This document shows positions 24,445-33,447 of a stretch of DNA of 64,000 nucleotides, piece after piece. The position numbers and the translations under genes were made by a program. Origin of the DNA: Fulvivirga ligni (GTDB taxonomy: Bacteria > Bacteroidota > Bacteroidia > Cytophagales > Cyclobacteriaceae); contig NZ_CP089979.1 in NCBI RefSeq assembly GCF_021389935.1, forward strand, positions 5,623,001 through 5,687,000, read 5' to 3'. The number at the start of each line of letters is the position of its first letter. The first letter of the stretch is position 1. The notes under the pieces were generated by a model. The model ran no database searches and was not told where the DNA came from. It saw nothing but the letters and a program-made list of their open reading frames with translations.

Positions 24445-27084
24445 ATGACTTCAAATCTAATCTCACTTTTCATCATTGGCAGTTTTTTCGCTATAATATC
24501 AACTCATACACAAGCACAGGATGTCAGAGAATTAAATTCCGGCTGGAAATGTGCTCCAATAGGAGAAGTAGGCCACAACGGAAAAGCCCTGTCACAACAA
24601 GATTATGATATTAATAGCTGGCTTCCAGCCACTGTACCTGGAACGGTTCTCACTACCTTATTAAACAACCAAAAGGTACCTGACCCCTTTTATGGTATGA
24701 ATAATCTCGAGATACCAGATATATACGAAACCGGCCGGGATCACTATACTTATTGGTTTGTAAAAGATTTTGAAATGAGCATCAAAAAAGGTGAAGAAGC
24801 CTGGTTAAATTTCAGAGGAATAAATTATAGCTGCGATGTATTCTTAAACGGAAAACAGGTAAACGAGCAACGTCATAAAGGAATGTTTTTAAGGCAATCA
24901 TACAATATCACCTCTTTTTTAACTTCTAATGGTAGCAACAGACTAGCGGTAATTGTATACCCTCCAGATCCGGTGGGCAACCCTAACGGAGGCCAGGGTG
25001 GAGATGGTACAATTGCTAAAAACGTAAGTCATCAATATGTGGCAGGCTGGGATTGGATTCAACCCATCAGAGACAGAAATACCGGTATATGGGATAAAGT
25101 TACATTGGAAAAAACAGGCGCTATTAATATCAAAAACCCTCAAGTGATAACCAAGGTGCCCGGCTTAAGAAAGAGTAATGCTAACCAACAAAATGATGCT
25201 ATCCTTATAGTTTCGACTGAATTAGAAAACCCAACCAATCAAGCGGCGGAAGGCACAATCAGTTACGAACTTAACGGCAATACTATAAGTCAGTCAGTTA
25301 CTATTCCTGCAAATCAAACCATCAAAGCTAACCTGCCTAACTTCAGCATCAAAAACCCAAAACTATGGTGGCCAAACGGATATGGAGCACAAAACTTATA
25401 CGATATTACGCTCACCTTTAAAGAGAAAAAGAAAGTATCCGATGAGCAAAAGATTTATTTTGGGATTCGTGAAATCAGCAGAGAATGGAATGATCACACA
25501 CAAAGTATGCAGGTCATGGTTAATGGACAAAAAATCTTTATTAAGGGAGGCAACTGGATCATTTCTGATGCCATGTTAAGATTCACTCCAGAAAGATACG
25601 ATGCAGAGATTAGATTTCACCGTGATATGAACCTCAACCTTATCAGAATTTGGGGCGGGGCATTGGCAGAGAGACCAGAATTTTATGAAGCATGTGATAA
25701 ATATGGCCTATTAGTGATACAAGATTTCTGGATGTCAGGTGACTGTAACGGCAAATGGGTAGATCCGATGAAACTAGAAGATCAGTGGACTCGCCGAAAG
25801 TACCCTGATGATCATAGTCTCTTTATTGAATCTGCTCGTGACATGGTTAAAATGATAAGAAATCACCCCTCATTGGCCATATATTGTGGTGGAAATGAGA
25901 TCACACCTCCAGAGGATATACTGGAAGCACTTCAAAATGATGTGTTGAGTAAAGAAGACGGCACACGTTGGTTCATCACATATTCGAACTCTGATAGCAT
26001 GTCGTTAAATACCATCGGGGGAAACGGAGATGGCCCATATACTATACAGTCTACCGATGTATTTTGGAATCACAAGACTTGGCCATTTAATTCTGAAGTA
26101 GGCTCAGTAGGCGTGGGAGATATTGAGTCATTAAAAAGATTTATTCCCAAGGAGCATCTCACTCCCCCAACCTTTAATGACTCCACTGTAGACAAGGTTT
26201 GGGATTACCATAAATACATCGGTTACGAGCATCACATACGCCCTTATGGAGATGCTACTGATGCCCGGGATTTTGGCAGAAAGGCTCAGCTGGTTAACTA
26301 TAATCAATATAGGGCACTCATGGAAGGATTTAGTTCTCACATGTGGGAATGGTACACGGGCACCATTATATGGAAGACTCAAAACCCCTGGACAGCCATG
26401 CGCGGACAAATGTATGACTATTATCTAGACCCCAACGCCTGTCTGTATGGTTTACGCAAAGGTGGTGAATCCGTGCACGTAATGTATAACCACACCAATG
26501 GTATGATAATGGGGGTAAACAATTCGTTTGACACTTACCATAACCTGATGCTCAAGGTAGAAACCATTGATATGGCAGGTAACAAAAAACTATTTACGCA
26601 AGTAGTAGTGGGTTTAGAACCTACTTCTGCTAAAAAGTATTTATCAATGAAAAGCTATGTAGATAAAGTAGCGAAGGATGATGGCCTGTTTTTGAAGCTT
26701 CAGTTGTTGAATATGGATCAAAATATGATCTCTGAAAATTTCTATTGGATTCCTGATAAAAATGGTACGTACAGTGGACTAAAACAATTACCTTCTGTAG
26801 CCATTACCTGTAATGCATATTTAGTTGAAGAAGGTAAAATAAACGTAAGCCTTAAGGCTAATGAAAGCGGACCGGTAGCTTTTTTCAATAGAATATCATT
26901 GGTAGATGAGAGTAACCAAGAACGTATTTTACCTGTTTTTTATGATGACAATTATATATCGCTAACAGCAGGAGAAACTAAAACTGTGACCCTGGAATAT
27001 GACTCTTCAAAGTTAGATATTGCAACAGCTAAAATTTCAATTGAAGGCTGGAATGTTAAAGAGCAACTTCTACCTATAGAGTAA
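24445..27084 (+). CDS. GH2 beta-mannosidase, secreted
   Basis: Start chosen at ATG 24445 (MTSNLISLFIIG), giving 879 aa with a Sec signal ending near HTQAQ; the longer frame from 24322 would translate operator 8. Domains: GH2 jelly-roll (ELNSGWKC..., ~30-200), Ig-like (~220-320), TIM barrel (~330-600) and two C-terminal beta domains. Motifs VFLNGKQVNEQRHKGMF, IRIWGGALAERPEFYEACD, IYCGGNE (acid/base E485) and WPFNSEVGS (nucleophile E551) are those of beta-mannosidases. It would release the core beta-1,4-mannose of Man-GlcNAc2 after GH92 and GH3 act. It is a single-gene unit under its own operator. Confidence 0.94.
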   Translation: MTSNLISLFIIGSFFAIISTHTQAQDVRELNSGWKCAPIGEVGHNGKALSQQDYDINSWLPATVPGTVLTTLLNNQKVPDPFYGMNNLEIPDIYETGRDHYTYWFVKDFEMSIKKGEEAWLNFRGINYSCDVFLNGKQVNEQRHKGMFLRQSYNITSFLTSNGSNRLAVIVYPPDPVGNPNGGQGGDGTIAKNVSHQYVAGWDWIQPIRDRNTGIWDKVTLEKTGAINIKNPQVITKVPGLRKSNANQQNDAILIVSTELENPTNQAAEGTISYELNGNTISQSVTIPANQTIKANLPNFSIKNPKLWWPNGYGAQNLYDITLTFKEKKKVSDEQKIYFGIREISREWNDHTQSMQVMVNGQKIFIKGGNWIISDAMLRFTPERYDAEIRFHRDMNLNLIRIWGGALAERPEFYEACDKYGLLVIQDFWMSGDCNGKWVDPMKLEDQWTRRKYPDDHSLFIESARDMVKMIRNHPSLAIYCGGNEITPPEDILEALQNDVLSKEDGTRWFITYSNSDSMSLNTIGGNGDGPYTIQSTDVFWNHKTWPFNSEVGSVGVGDIESLKRFIPKEHLTPPTFNDSTVDKVWDYHKYIGYEHHIRPYGDATDARDFGRKAQLVNYNQYRALMEGFSSHMWEWYTGTIIWKTQNPWTAMRGQMYDYYLDPNACLYGLRKGGESVHVMYNHTNGMIMGVNNSFDTYHNLMLKVETIDMAGNKKLFTQVVVGLEPTSAKKYLSMKSYVDKVAKDDGLFLKLQLLNMDQNMISENFYWIPDKNGTYSGLKQLPSVAITCNAYLVEEGKINVSLKANESGPVAFFNRISLVDESNQERILPVFYDDNYISLTAGETKTVTLEYDSSKLDIATAKISIEGWNVKEQLLPIE

Positions 27085-27303
27085 TTAATATCAAATACCT
27101 ATCTTTTAGTAAGTGAGGTACAATTATATTTTGCCTACTAAATGTTTCTTTTTTATTTTTATATTAATATAAACAGTTCTTTGATTCTATATGACCCGGG
27201 CATCAACAAACTTAAACAACAGATGCCTTACAAAATGAGCCCTATTAGGTGCCCCATAAGTTGATATAATATATAAATAATTGAAAATCAATACATTAGA
27301 GAT
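27085..27303. other. Non-coding AT-rich gap after GH2
   Basis: No gene is seen. AT-rich sequence leads into the tRNA 3' fragment. No 5' half of a tRNA (a CGGGGCG acceptor strand) could be found upstream. Confidence 0.5.
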
Positions 27304-27328
27304 GTAGGTTCAAATCCTGCCGCCCCGA
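27304..27328 (+). other. 3' fragment of a tRNA gene (probable integration scar)
   Basis: GTAGG-TTCAAAT-CCTGC (27304-27320) forms a T-arm with a 5-bp stem and a 7-nt loop. It is followed by CGCCCCG (27321-27327), an acceptor 3' strand, and discriminator A (27328). The acceptor strand would fit a tRNA starting CGGGGCG, as in many tRNA-Pro. The D arm, anticodon arm and 5' acceptor strand are not recognisable, so the gene is not functional here. Such 3' ends are commonly left by integrases. Confidence 0.6.
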
Positions 27329-27336
27329 CTACTAAG

Positions 27337-27369
27337 AACCGTTTAACTTTATAAGTTAAGCGGTTTTTT
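27337..27369 (+). terminator. Intrinsic terminator after the tRNA fragment
   Basis: A 13-bp stem (AACCGTTTAACTT at 27337-27349 with AAGTTAAGCGGTT at 27353-27365, one wobble) has a 3-nt loop and a T6 run. It probably belonged to the tRNA transcript and came along with the fragment. Confidence 0.85.
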
Positions 27370-27488
27370 GTTTTTAAGGGTTTTTAAATTTCCTGCCTAC
27401 CCTTATTTAAAAGCTAGTGTAAGTGTCTAATTGTGCATTAACCTGATTTGATCACGGAATTATAATTAGTAGATTGGCGGTATAGACC

Positions 27489-27965
27489 ATGAAACTTCTA
27501 GCTTACTTCATTTTATTATTTTTAACCAGCGCATGCCTGGCTCAGAATCCAAAAATGATTTACAGACCTAATCCTAAACTTATTTCAAAGGAACATTTTG
27601 TAGATTGTATAGAGAATTTAAACTACTCAGTGCTAATAGACCCAAAAAGCAGGCGTGAACAAGCATACTTCGAATATTTTCCTGCAGTAAAAAAAGAGTC
27701 GAGCTGCGAGGGCATATACTACTATAACTACGTCTCAAGAAAACACCCTAAACCCAAGTATAGGGACACGTCTGGAGACACCTACTCCAAATACTTTTTA
27801 TTTATAATTTTAGATTATAAAATAATCTCCTTGACCAATAAATCTCAAAAATGGAGACAACACTTTTTCAATAGGCATCAAAAAGAACTTATAGAGAAAT
27901 TTGGCGGAAATGAGATTCAAGAATTAAAAACTCATATAATAAGTGGGTATAAGAATTTTTATTAA
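27489..27965 (+). CDS. Hypothetical exported protein
   Basis: This 158-aa protein has a signal peptide (MKLLAYFILLFLTSACLAQ) and a mature part rich in Lys, Tyr and Asn. I do not recognise a family. Cys residues at SACLA could allow a lipobox reading, but the -1/-3 residues fit signal peptidase I (CLAQ) equally well. It lies just downstream of the tRNA scar in an AT-rich segment, so it may be part of laterally acquired DNA. No operon partner other than the small membrane protein 71 bp later is visible. Confidence 0.6.
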   Translation: MKLLAYFILLFLTSACLAQNPKMIYRPNPKLISKEHFVDCIENLNYSVLIDPKSRREQAYFEYFPAVKKESSCEGIYYYNYVSRKHPKPKYRDTSGDTYSKYFLFIILDYKIISLTNKSQKWRQHFFNRHQKELIEKFGGNEIQELKTHIISGYKNFY

Positions 27966-28036
27966 TTGAGTTATTGATATAGAAGATATAAGCAATCAAT
28001 TGTAAATAGCTAATTACGTTTAACGAAGATTTTCAT

Positions 28037-28285
28037 ATGAATAATAAATCACTTTCTTTGATCTTTGTATACGGATTTATTCTTTTAGCATTAACTCCAA
28101 TTGCTCAGCATGCTTTTTCAATAGGTATGTATGACCCAAATAGGCATGGTAAGCCTTCTTATTTTTTGATGAGTATATTCTCATGTGGTCCAGCATTATT
28201 AATTCTTGGTCTAATTCTTTTATTCTCATTTAAGGACTTAAAACATAAATTATCTGGTAGCTTAAGTATCTTAATTGGGATATGA
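28037..28285 (+). CDS. Small hypothetical membrane protein
   Basis: This 82-aa protein has two predicted transmembrane segments (about residues 8-28 and 44-65) and a basic loop after the second. It stops abruptly within a hydrophobic run (SILIGI), so it may be the truncated front of a longer membrane protein. No family recognised. It is in the AT-rich segment next to the tRNA scar. Confidence 0.45.
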   Translation: MNNKSLSLIFVYGFILLALTPIAQHAFSIGMYDPNRHGKPSYFLMSIFSCGPALLILGLILLFSFKDLKHKLSGSLSILIGI

Positions 28286-28576
28286 CATTGGCAGCCGAAC
28301 AAGGATAATAATGCTAAGCTACCGTATTAAATTTAAAGGGATCTATTTTTGTATTTACACTGCTTCAGACTCAATTGAAGAGGCCTCTTGAAAACTCTCA
28401 TCTACATTCTATAACAGAACCTTAACTCAATAGTCCACCTCAACTTTAATCACCAAATTCACCTTTTAAAATAAAATGATAATCAAACCCTAAAAAAGTC
28501 AACCCTCACATAACTCACCCTCAGTTTGTCTGAAAAATAAGTTTATCCAATTTGTTGCCAACCTAAAAACTAAAAA

Positions 28577-29311
28577 ATGGAAAGACTTAAAGGAAAGATA
28601 GCCATCATTACTGGTGGCGCCAGTGGCATAGGAAGGGCAACGGCTGAAAAGTTTATTAAAGAAGGCGCTCAGGTAGCCATTTGGGATATCACCGAAGACA
28701 TTGGCAAACAAACCGCAGCAGAACTTGGCCATGGCACCCGCTTTTATAAAGTGGACACCGCATCAAAAAATTCCGTAGAGCAAGCCACGCAAAAAACGAT
28801 TCAAGACTTTGGTAAAGTACATATCCTCATTAATAACGCCGGCATCACTAGGGATTCCACTTTAGGAAAAATGACTGATGACCAATGGCAGCAGGTCATC
28901 AACGTTAACCTAAATGGTGTTTACTACTGCACCAAAGCAGTATCTCCCTATATGATTGAGCAGCAGTATGGCCGCATTATTAATGCTTCTTCTGTGGTAG
29001 GATTATATGGCAATTTCGGTCAAACCAACTATGTAGCCACCAAAGCTGGAGTCATTGGAATGACAAAGGTTTGGGCCAAGGAGCTGGGACGAAAAGGCAT
29101 AACAGTAAATGCCGTGGCGCCTGGGTTTATTGCTACCGAAATGGTGAAAAAGATGCCTGAAAAGGTGATCAAAATGATGGAAGACAAAACCCCTCTTTCA
29201 AGATTGGGCCAACCGGAAGAAATTGCCAATGCCTATGCGTTTTTGGCCTCTGACGAAGCATCATTCATTAGCGGCACTACACTTAGCGTAGATGGCGCGG
29301 TAACTATTTAA
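28577..29311 (+). CDS. SDR-family oxidoreductase, FabG/PhaB-like (3-oxoacyl reductase)
   Basis: This 244-aa cytoplasmic protein is a classical short-chain dehydrogenase: TGGASGIG nucleotide motif (12-19), NNAG (86-89), N112, catalytic S139, Y152 and K156, and a C-terminus FISGTTLSVDGAV. It is closest in feel to 3-oxoacyl-ACP or acetoacetyl-CoA reductases, which interconvert 3-oxoacyl and 3-hydroxyacyl thioesters with NAD(P)H. It heads a tight plus-strand cluster with a KAS III-like enzyme (28-bp gap), a symporter and an acyl-CoA ligase. That context suggests a dedicated hydroxyacyl-CoA step and not general fatty acid synthesis. Direction of reaction is unknown. Confidence 0.88.
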   Translation: MERLKGKIAIITGGASGIGRATAEKFIKEGAQVAIWDITEDIGKQTAAELGHGTRFYKVDTASKNSVEQATQKTIQDFGKVHILINNAGITRDSTLGKMTDDQWQQVINVNLNGVYYCTKAVSPYMIEQQYGRIINASSVVGLYGNFGQTNYVATKAGVIGMTKVWAKELGRKGITVNAVAPGFIATEMVKKMPEKVIKMMEDKTPLSRLGQPEEIANAYAFLASDEASFISGTTLSVDGAVTI

Positions 29312-29339
29312 GCATTCAACCCTACGTGGCACTCGCCTC

Positions 29340-30344
29340 ATGAAACTATCTACTATGAGAAAAGCAGTTATTACTGGCACAGGATCCTATGCACCTGAGC
29401 AGGTACTGAAAAATGAATATTTCAACGAATTACTAGGTGAAGATGTAGACACATGGCTGCGCGAAAACCTAACCATAGAGCAGCGCCATTGGTGCGCTGA
29501 CGATGAATCTACCGTAGATCTGTGTGAAAAGGCCGCACTAAAAGCACTGGAAAGTGCAGGAATAGCCGCCAAGGAACTAGACCAGATCATCATTTCTACT
29601 GACACCCCAGAATACATTTCTCCAGCCACGGCTTCTGTGCTCCAGCATCGTCTGGGAGCAGAAGGTGCCGGCACTTTTGATCTCAATACTGCATGCGCTG
29701 GCTTTGTGTCGGCTATTGATACGGCTTCTAAATACATCCTGGCAGATGAGCAGTACAAACATATTTTGGTCATCGGGGTATATGCCATGAGCAAATACCT
29801 GAACAAGTCCGACAAGAAAACGGTAACGCTGTTTGCCGATGGTGCCGGTGCCGTGGTGCTAAGCGCCAAGGATAATACAGACAGTGGCTTTCTAAACGCG
29901 CACCAGTTCACCCAGGGCCAGTACCACGACTGGATGGGAATTTATGCCGGTGGGACACACTGCCCCATTACCGAAACGGCCGTTCAGAATGGAAAGCATC
30001 AACTGCAGTTTGTGAAGAAATTCCCTAAAGAACTGAACCCTGAAATGTGGACCAAAATGAGTTTGCGCATGGCCAGAGAAGCAGGTATTGAAGTATGTCA
30101 GGTTAGTAAATTTTTCCTTACTCAGATTAACATCAATAGCATTTATGAAATGCTGGAAAATCTGAACCTGGCGAAGGACAAAGCCAAATACATCATGCAT
30201 AAATATGGGTACACTGGTTCTGCAGCCATTCCTATGGCGTTGGATGAGGCAGTAAGAAAGGGAGAGATCCAGAAAGGGGATTACATTTTCCTTATCGGTT
30301 CTGGCGGAGGGCTTTCATTTGCCGGAGCAGCTTTTAAATTTTAA
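29340..30344 (+). CDS. KAS III (FabH)-like thiolase-fold enzyme with altered catalytic triad
   Basis: This 334-aa protein has the thiolase fold: KAVITGTGSYAPE, nucleophile Cys in NTACAGF (C119), and FADGAGAVVL. FabH enzymes use Cys-His-Asn. Here the His motif (normally PHQAN) reads FLTQININ, with T261 in the His place, and the Asn motif (normally YGNTS) reads YGYTGSAA, with Y291 in the Asn place. The Cys remains, so the protein can probably carry an acyl group but cannot decarboxylate malonyl-ACP by the usual mechanism. It might act as a thiolase, acyltransferase or other Claisen-type enzyme. It is the second gene of the SDR-KAS-symporter-ligase cluster. An internal start at 29355 (MRKAVITG) is also possible. 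Confidence 0.85.
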   Translation: MKLSTMRKAVITGTGSYAPEQVLKNEYFNELLGEDVDTWLRENLTIEQRHWCADDESTVDLCEKAALKALESAGIAAKELDQIIISTDTPEYISPATASVLQHRLGAEGAGTFDLNTACAGFVSAIDTASKYILADEQYKHILVIGVYAMSKYLNKSDKKTVTLFADGAGAVVLSAKDNTDSGFLNAHQFTQGQYHDWMGIYAGGTHCPITETAVQNGKHQLQFVKKFPKELNPEMWTKMSLRMAREAGIEVCQVSKFFLTQININSIYEMLENLNLAKDKAKYIMHKYGYTGSAAIPMALDEAVRKGEIQKGDYIFLIGSGGGLSFAGAAFKF

Positions 30345-30357
30345 CTTACCTGATAAT

Positions 30358-31890
30358 ATGGATAAATATCCCATTATACTTGGTCAAATTTCGGTAGTAA
30401 CAGCCACCTACTCATTACTGGGGGTTTATGCTATGGCTGTTTTATATTTTGTGGTTAATGGCATGCGAAAAACTACAAATATGAGCGATTATGCTTTAGG
30501 CAGCGTGCAGTTTTCACCTGCCTTTGTAGGCTTGTCATTAGCGGCCTCCATGACCAGCGCAGCTACGTTTATTATTAACCCTGGCCTTATTGGCACCTAT
30601 GGCATCAGCGGTTTCATTTCATATGGATTAGCATTGCCTGTAGCGGCCATTTTTTCTTTGGTTTTACTCACCAAGGGCTTTCGCAAATTCGGCAATAAAG
30701 TATCTGCCTTAACCATGGCCCAATGGATGGGAAACCGATATAAAAACGAGAAATTCGCCCTGTTTTTCGCATTTCTATCTCTCTTACTCATCACTTTCAT
30801 CGTCCTTATCTGTGTAGGGATAACTCAGGTTTTATCAAAGGCCTTAGGATTGGACCCAGCTTATGCGCTGGCCGGAGTAATCGTTTTTGTGTTTGGCTAC
30901 ATGATGTTCGGAGGAGCCAACTCTATGGTCTACACCAATACCATTCAGGCAGTATCTATGGTCATAGTAGCTATCATATTAATCAGCTCAGGTTATGAGT
31001 ATTTTGAAAAGGGAGTCAATGATTTTTTTAACAAACTCACTGCAATCGATCCCAATTTAACAAAGCCGCTTAATCCTGAAAGTCCGCTCTTTAGAGATTA
31101 TTTTGAAATCATATTTTGTCAGATAGTTGTAGGTATAGCAGTGGTTTGTCAACCGCATATACTTACTAAGTCACTTTTACTAAAAAAGTCTACCGATGTA
31201 AACCGCTATTTATTGGTTGGAGCCACGGTGCAATTCCTGTTTTTTCTGGTTGTCATTGCCGGGCTTTATGCTCGTATTGAATTTCCAGATATGAAAATTG
31301 GAGACACACCGATCGCTCCCGATGGATTGATCTCCACCTATGTAGTCACTAAGTTTCCGGTTTATCTCAGCATTATTATCATTTTCGGACTTATTTCGGC
31401 AGGCATGTCTACGCTGGAAGGACTAATTCAAAGCCTTTCATCCACCATTACTTCTGACATCATCATGAAAGTTAGCCCCGAGGCCTTCCGAAAGAAGCTT
31501 GAAGATGGGAAAGCCGGGATAATGGTGAATAAAATAGTCATCATTCTATTGGCCATTGTATCTTTTTTGTTTTCATATCAGCAGCTGATTAATCCTAATA
31601 TGAGTGTAGCCATATTTGCTCAAAATGGCGTTTATGCATATTTCTCTTGCGCTTTCATTCCGGTTCTATTCGGCATGTTTTTGCCAAGAGCCAATACCAA
31701 TGCGGTAATCATTGCTGCGCTTAGCGCTTTAATTATTCACTTTGGCATGTACTATGGCGGCATTACTGCTTACATGCAGACTACAGTGAAAAACCCTGCC
31801 ATTGCTTCTACAGCTGCCATTCTGGGATCCAGCATCATCGGAATTTTATTGTATTTTGTACTACCTAAAAAGCAATACCATGATATGTGA
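30358..31890 (+). CDS. Sodium:solute symporter (SSS/SSF family)
   Basis: This 510-aa inner-membrane protein starts at ATG 30358, 13 bp after the KAS gene; an upstream in-frame start would overlap that gene. It has about 13 hydrophobic helices and SSF features: SDYALGSVQFSPAFVGLSLAAS, a GAxSMxYTNTIQA-like segment (GANSMVYTNTIQAVSMV), and a C-terminal half with FGLISAGMSTLEGLIQSLSS. It catalyses Na+-coupled import of a small solute; monocarboxylates are common substrates of this branch. Its 3' end overlaps the ligase start by 11 bp, so import and CoA activation are likely coupled. Confidence 0.9.
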   Translation: MDKYPIILGQISVVTATYSLLGVYAMAVLYFVVNGMRKTTNMSDYALGSVQFSPAFVGLSLAASMTSAATFIINPGLIGTYGISGFISYGLALPVAAIFSLVLLTKGFRKFGNKVSALTMAQWMGNRYKNEKFALFFAFLSLLLITFIVLICVGITQVLSKALGLDPAYALAGVIVFVFGYMMFGGANSMVYTNTIQAVSMVIVAIILISSGYEYFEKGVNDFFNKLTAIDPNLTKPLNPESPLFRDYFEIIFCQIVVGIAVVCQPHILTKSLLLKKSTDVNRYLLVGATVQFLFFLVVIAGLYARIEFPDMKIGDTPIAPDGLISTYVVTKFPVYLSIIIIFGLISAGMSTLEGLIQSLSSTITSDIIMKVSPEAFRKKLEDGKAGIMVNKIVIILLAIVSFLFSYQQLINPNMSVAIFAQNGVYAYFSCAFIPVLFGMFLPRANTNAVIIAALSALIIHFGMYYGGITAYMQTTVKNPAIASTAAILGSSIIGILLYFVLPKKQYHDM

Positions 31891-33376
31891 TTGGCTGACA
31901 AAATGGAGCCTCTACTGTCCGGATAAAGTGGCAGTGAAAGAGGTAAATAGGCAAGATACTTTGAATTATAGCCAGCTGAATCAGGCCGCTAATAGCCTCA
32001 GTGCGTGGCTGGAAGAGCAACATAACATCCGCAAAGGCGATCGCATATTGGTGTTAGCCAATTTTCACATGGAGTATGTGAGTCTTTTAGGGGTGACACA
32101 AAAAACAGGAGCTATTTTAGTCCCTATAAACTATCGGCTTTCGCCATCAGAAATAGCTTTTTTGGTAAAGAATTCAGATCCAAGCCTCATTATAGTAGCG
32201 GATGAATATCGACCTCTGTTAGATGAGGTGCCCGCGCTGCTTTATGAGAAAATTATTAGCTTTCAGTTCTTTTCTGACTTTGTTCAGAAAAACAAGGACA
32301 GCAACATCACCTACAAAGCGAAGACCCTGGAAGAAACGCATCCCGCTTTCATTCTGTATACTTCTGGCACTACCGGGCAGCCAAAAGGTGCTGTTTACAC
32401 CCATGGCATGATGCTTTGGAACAGTTTGAATACAGCCCTTCGACTACAGATTACCTTTAATGACATCAACCTCAATGTTATGCCGCCATTTCATACTGGC
32501 GGCTGGAATGTACTCACCACCCCTATTTTGCATGCTGGGGGTACCATGATTATGATGCCAAAATTTGATGCTAAAAACATTCTTCATCTGCTGGAAAGTG
32601 AAAAGGTAAGCATATTTATGGCAGTACCTACCATGGTACGCATGATGAGCGACTGCCCGCTATTTGAAAAAGCAAATTTTGAAGCTTTACGCTATATGAT
32701 TGTAGGAGGCGAGGCGCTTCCGGTACCGCTCATAGAACAGTGGGCAGATCAGGGAGTGCCTATCCGTCAGGGGTTTGGGTTAACGGAATGCGGACCTAAT
32801 ATTTTCTCATTAGAAGCCAGAGATGCAATACGCAAAAGAGGTTCCATTGGCTTTCCTAACTTTTATGTGGAGTGCAAGCTAATGAATGAGGACGGAGTGG
32901 AAGCTAGTGCCAATGAAAATGGAGAGCTCTGGATAAAAGGCCCGATTGTTACACCTGGCTATTGGCGAAATATCTCGGCCACCGAAAAGTCCATTCAGGA
33001 TGGTTGGTTTAAAACGGGAGACATTCTCATGAAAGATTCGGAAGGTTATTTTTACGTGGTGGATAGAATTAAAAATATGTTTATATCTGGCGGCGAAAAT
33101 GTATATCCCGCTGAAATCGAGAAGTGCTTATTGCAGCATGAAGCTATAAAAGAGGTTTGTGTAGTGGGTGTGCCCGATGATAAATGGGGTGAAGTAGGCA
33201 AAGCTTTTCTTATTATGCATGAAAATGTACCAATGAGCATGATTAAAGACTACTGCTGTGAAAAGCTGGCTAAATACAAAGTGCCAAAATTTTTTGAAGT
33301 GATTTCTGAGTTGCCAAAAAATGATACTGGTAAAATCAATAGAAAAGCACTGTCAGCATTGCCACATCAGGTGTGA
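31880..33376 (+). CDS. Acyl-CoA ligase (AMP-binding, ANL superfamily)
   Basis: The start is set at ATG 31880 (MICDWLTKW), overlapping the symporter end by 11 bp and giving 498 aa; a longer frame from 31802 lies within the symporter. Motifs: P-loop TSGTTGQPKG (161-170), GFGLTECGP, GWFKTGD (~380), and the C-terminal GKINR with K485, the adenylation Lys. It activates a carboxylate with ATP and CoA. It is closest to medium/long-chain or aryl-acid ligases, but specificity cannot be told by eye. With the symporter it forms an uptake-and-activation pair feeding the SDR and KAS-like enzymes. Confidence 0.92.
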   Translation: MICDWLTKWSLYCPDKVAVKEVNRQDTLNYSQLNQAANSLSAWLEEQHNIRKGDRILVLANFHMEYVSLLGVTQKTGAILVPINYRLSPSEIAFLVKNSDPSLIIVADEYRPLLDEVPALLYEKIISFQFFSDFVQKNKDSNITYKAKTLEETHPAFILYTSGTTGQPKGAVYTHGMMLWNSLNTALRLQITFNDINLNVMPPFHTGGWNVLTTPILHAGGTMIMMPKFDAKNILHLLESEKVSIFMAVPTMVRMMSDCPLFEKANFEALRYMIVGGEALPVPLIEQWADQGVPIRQGFGLTECGPNIFSLEARDAIRKRGSIGFPNFYVECKLMNEDGVEASANENGELWIKGPIVTPGYWRNISATEKSIQDGWFKTGDILMKDSEGYFYVVDRIKNMFISGGENVYPAEIEKCLLQHEAIKEVCVVGVPDDKWGEVGKAFLIMHENVPMSMIKDYCCEKLAKYKVPKFFEVISELPKNDTGKINRKALSALPHQV

Positions 33377-33447
33377 CGATCATTTTTATAATATCATAAA
33401 AATCAATTAAATTGATAGCTACTGAACCTCTTTTAGGATAGCGCACT

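Noticed and set aside
27240-27328. Complete functional tRNA
   Set aside because: Only the T arm and acceptor 3' strand can be folded. No anticodon stem of correct form or matching 5' acceptor was found.
29387-29911. 174-codon antisense open frame within the KAS-like gene
   Set aside because: It is opposite a clear coding gene, with low-complexity composition and no motif.
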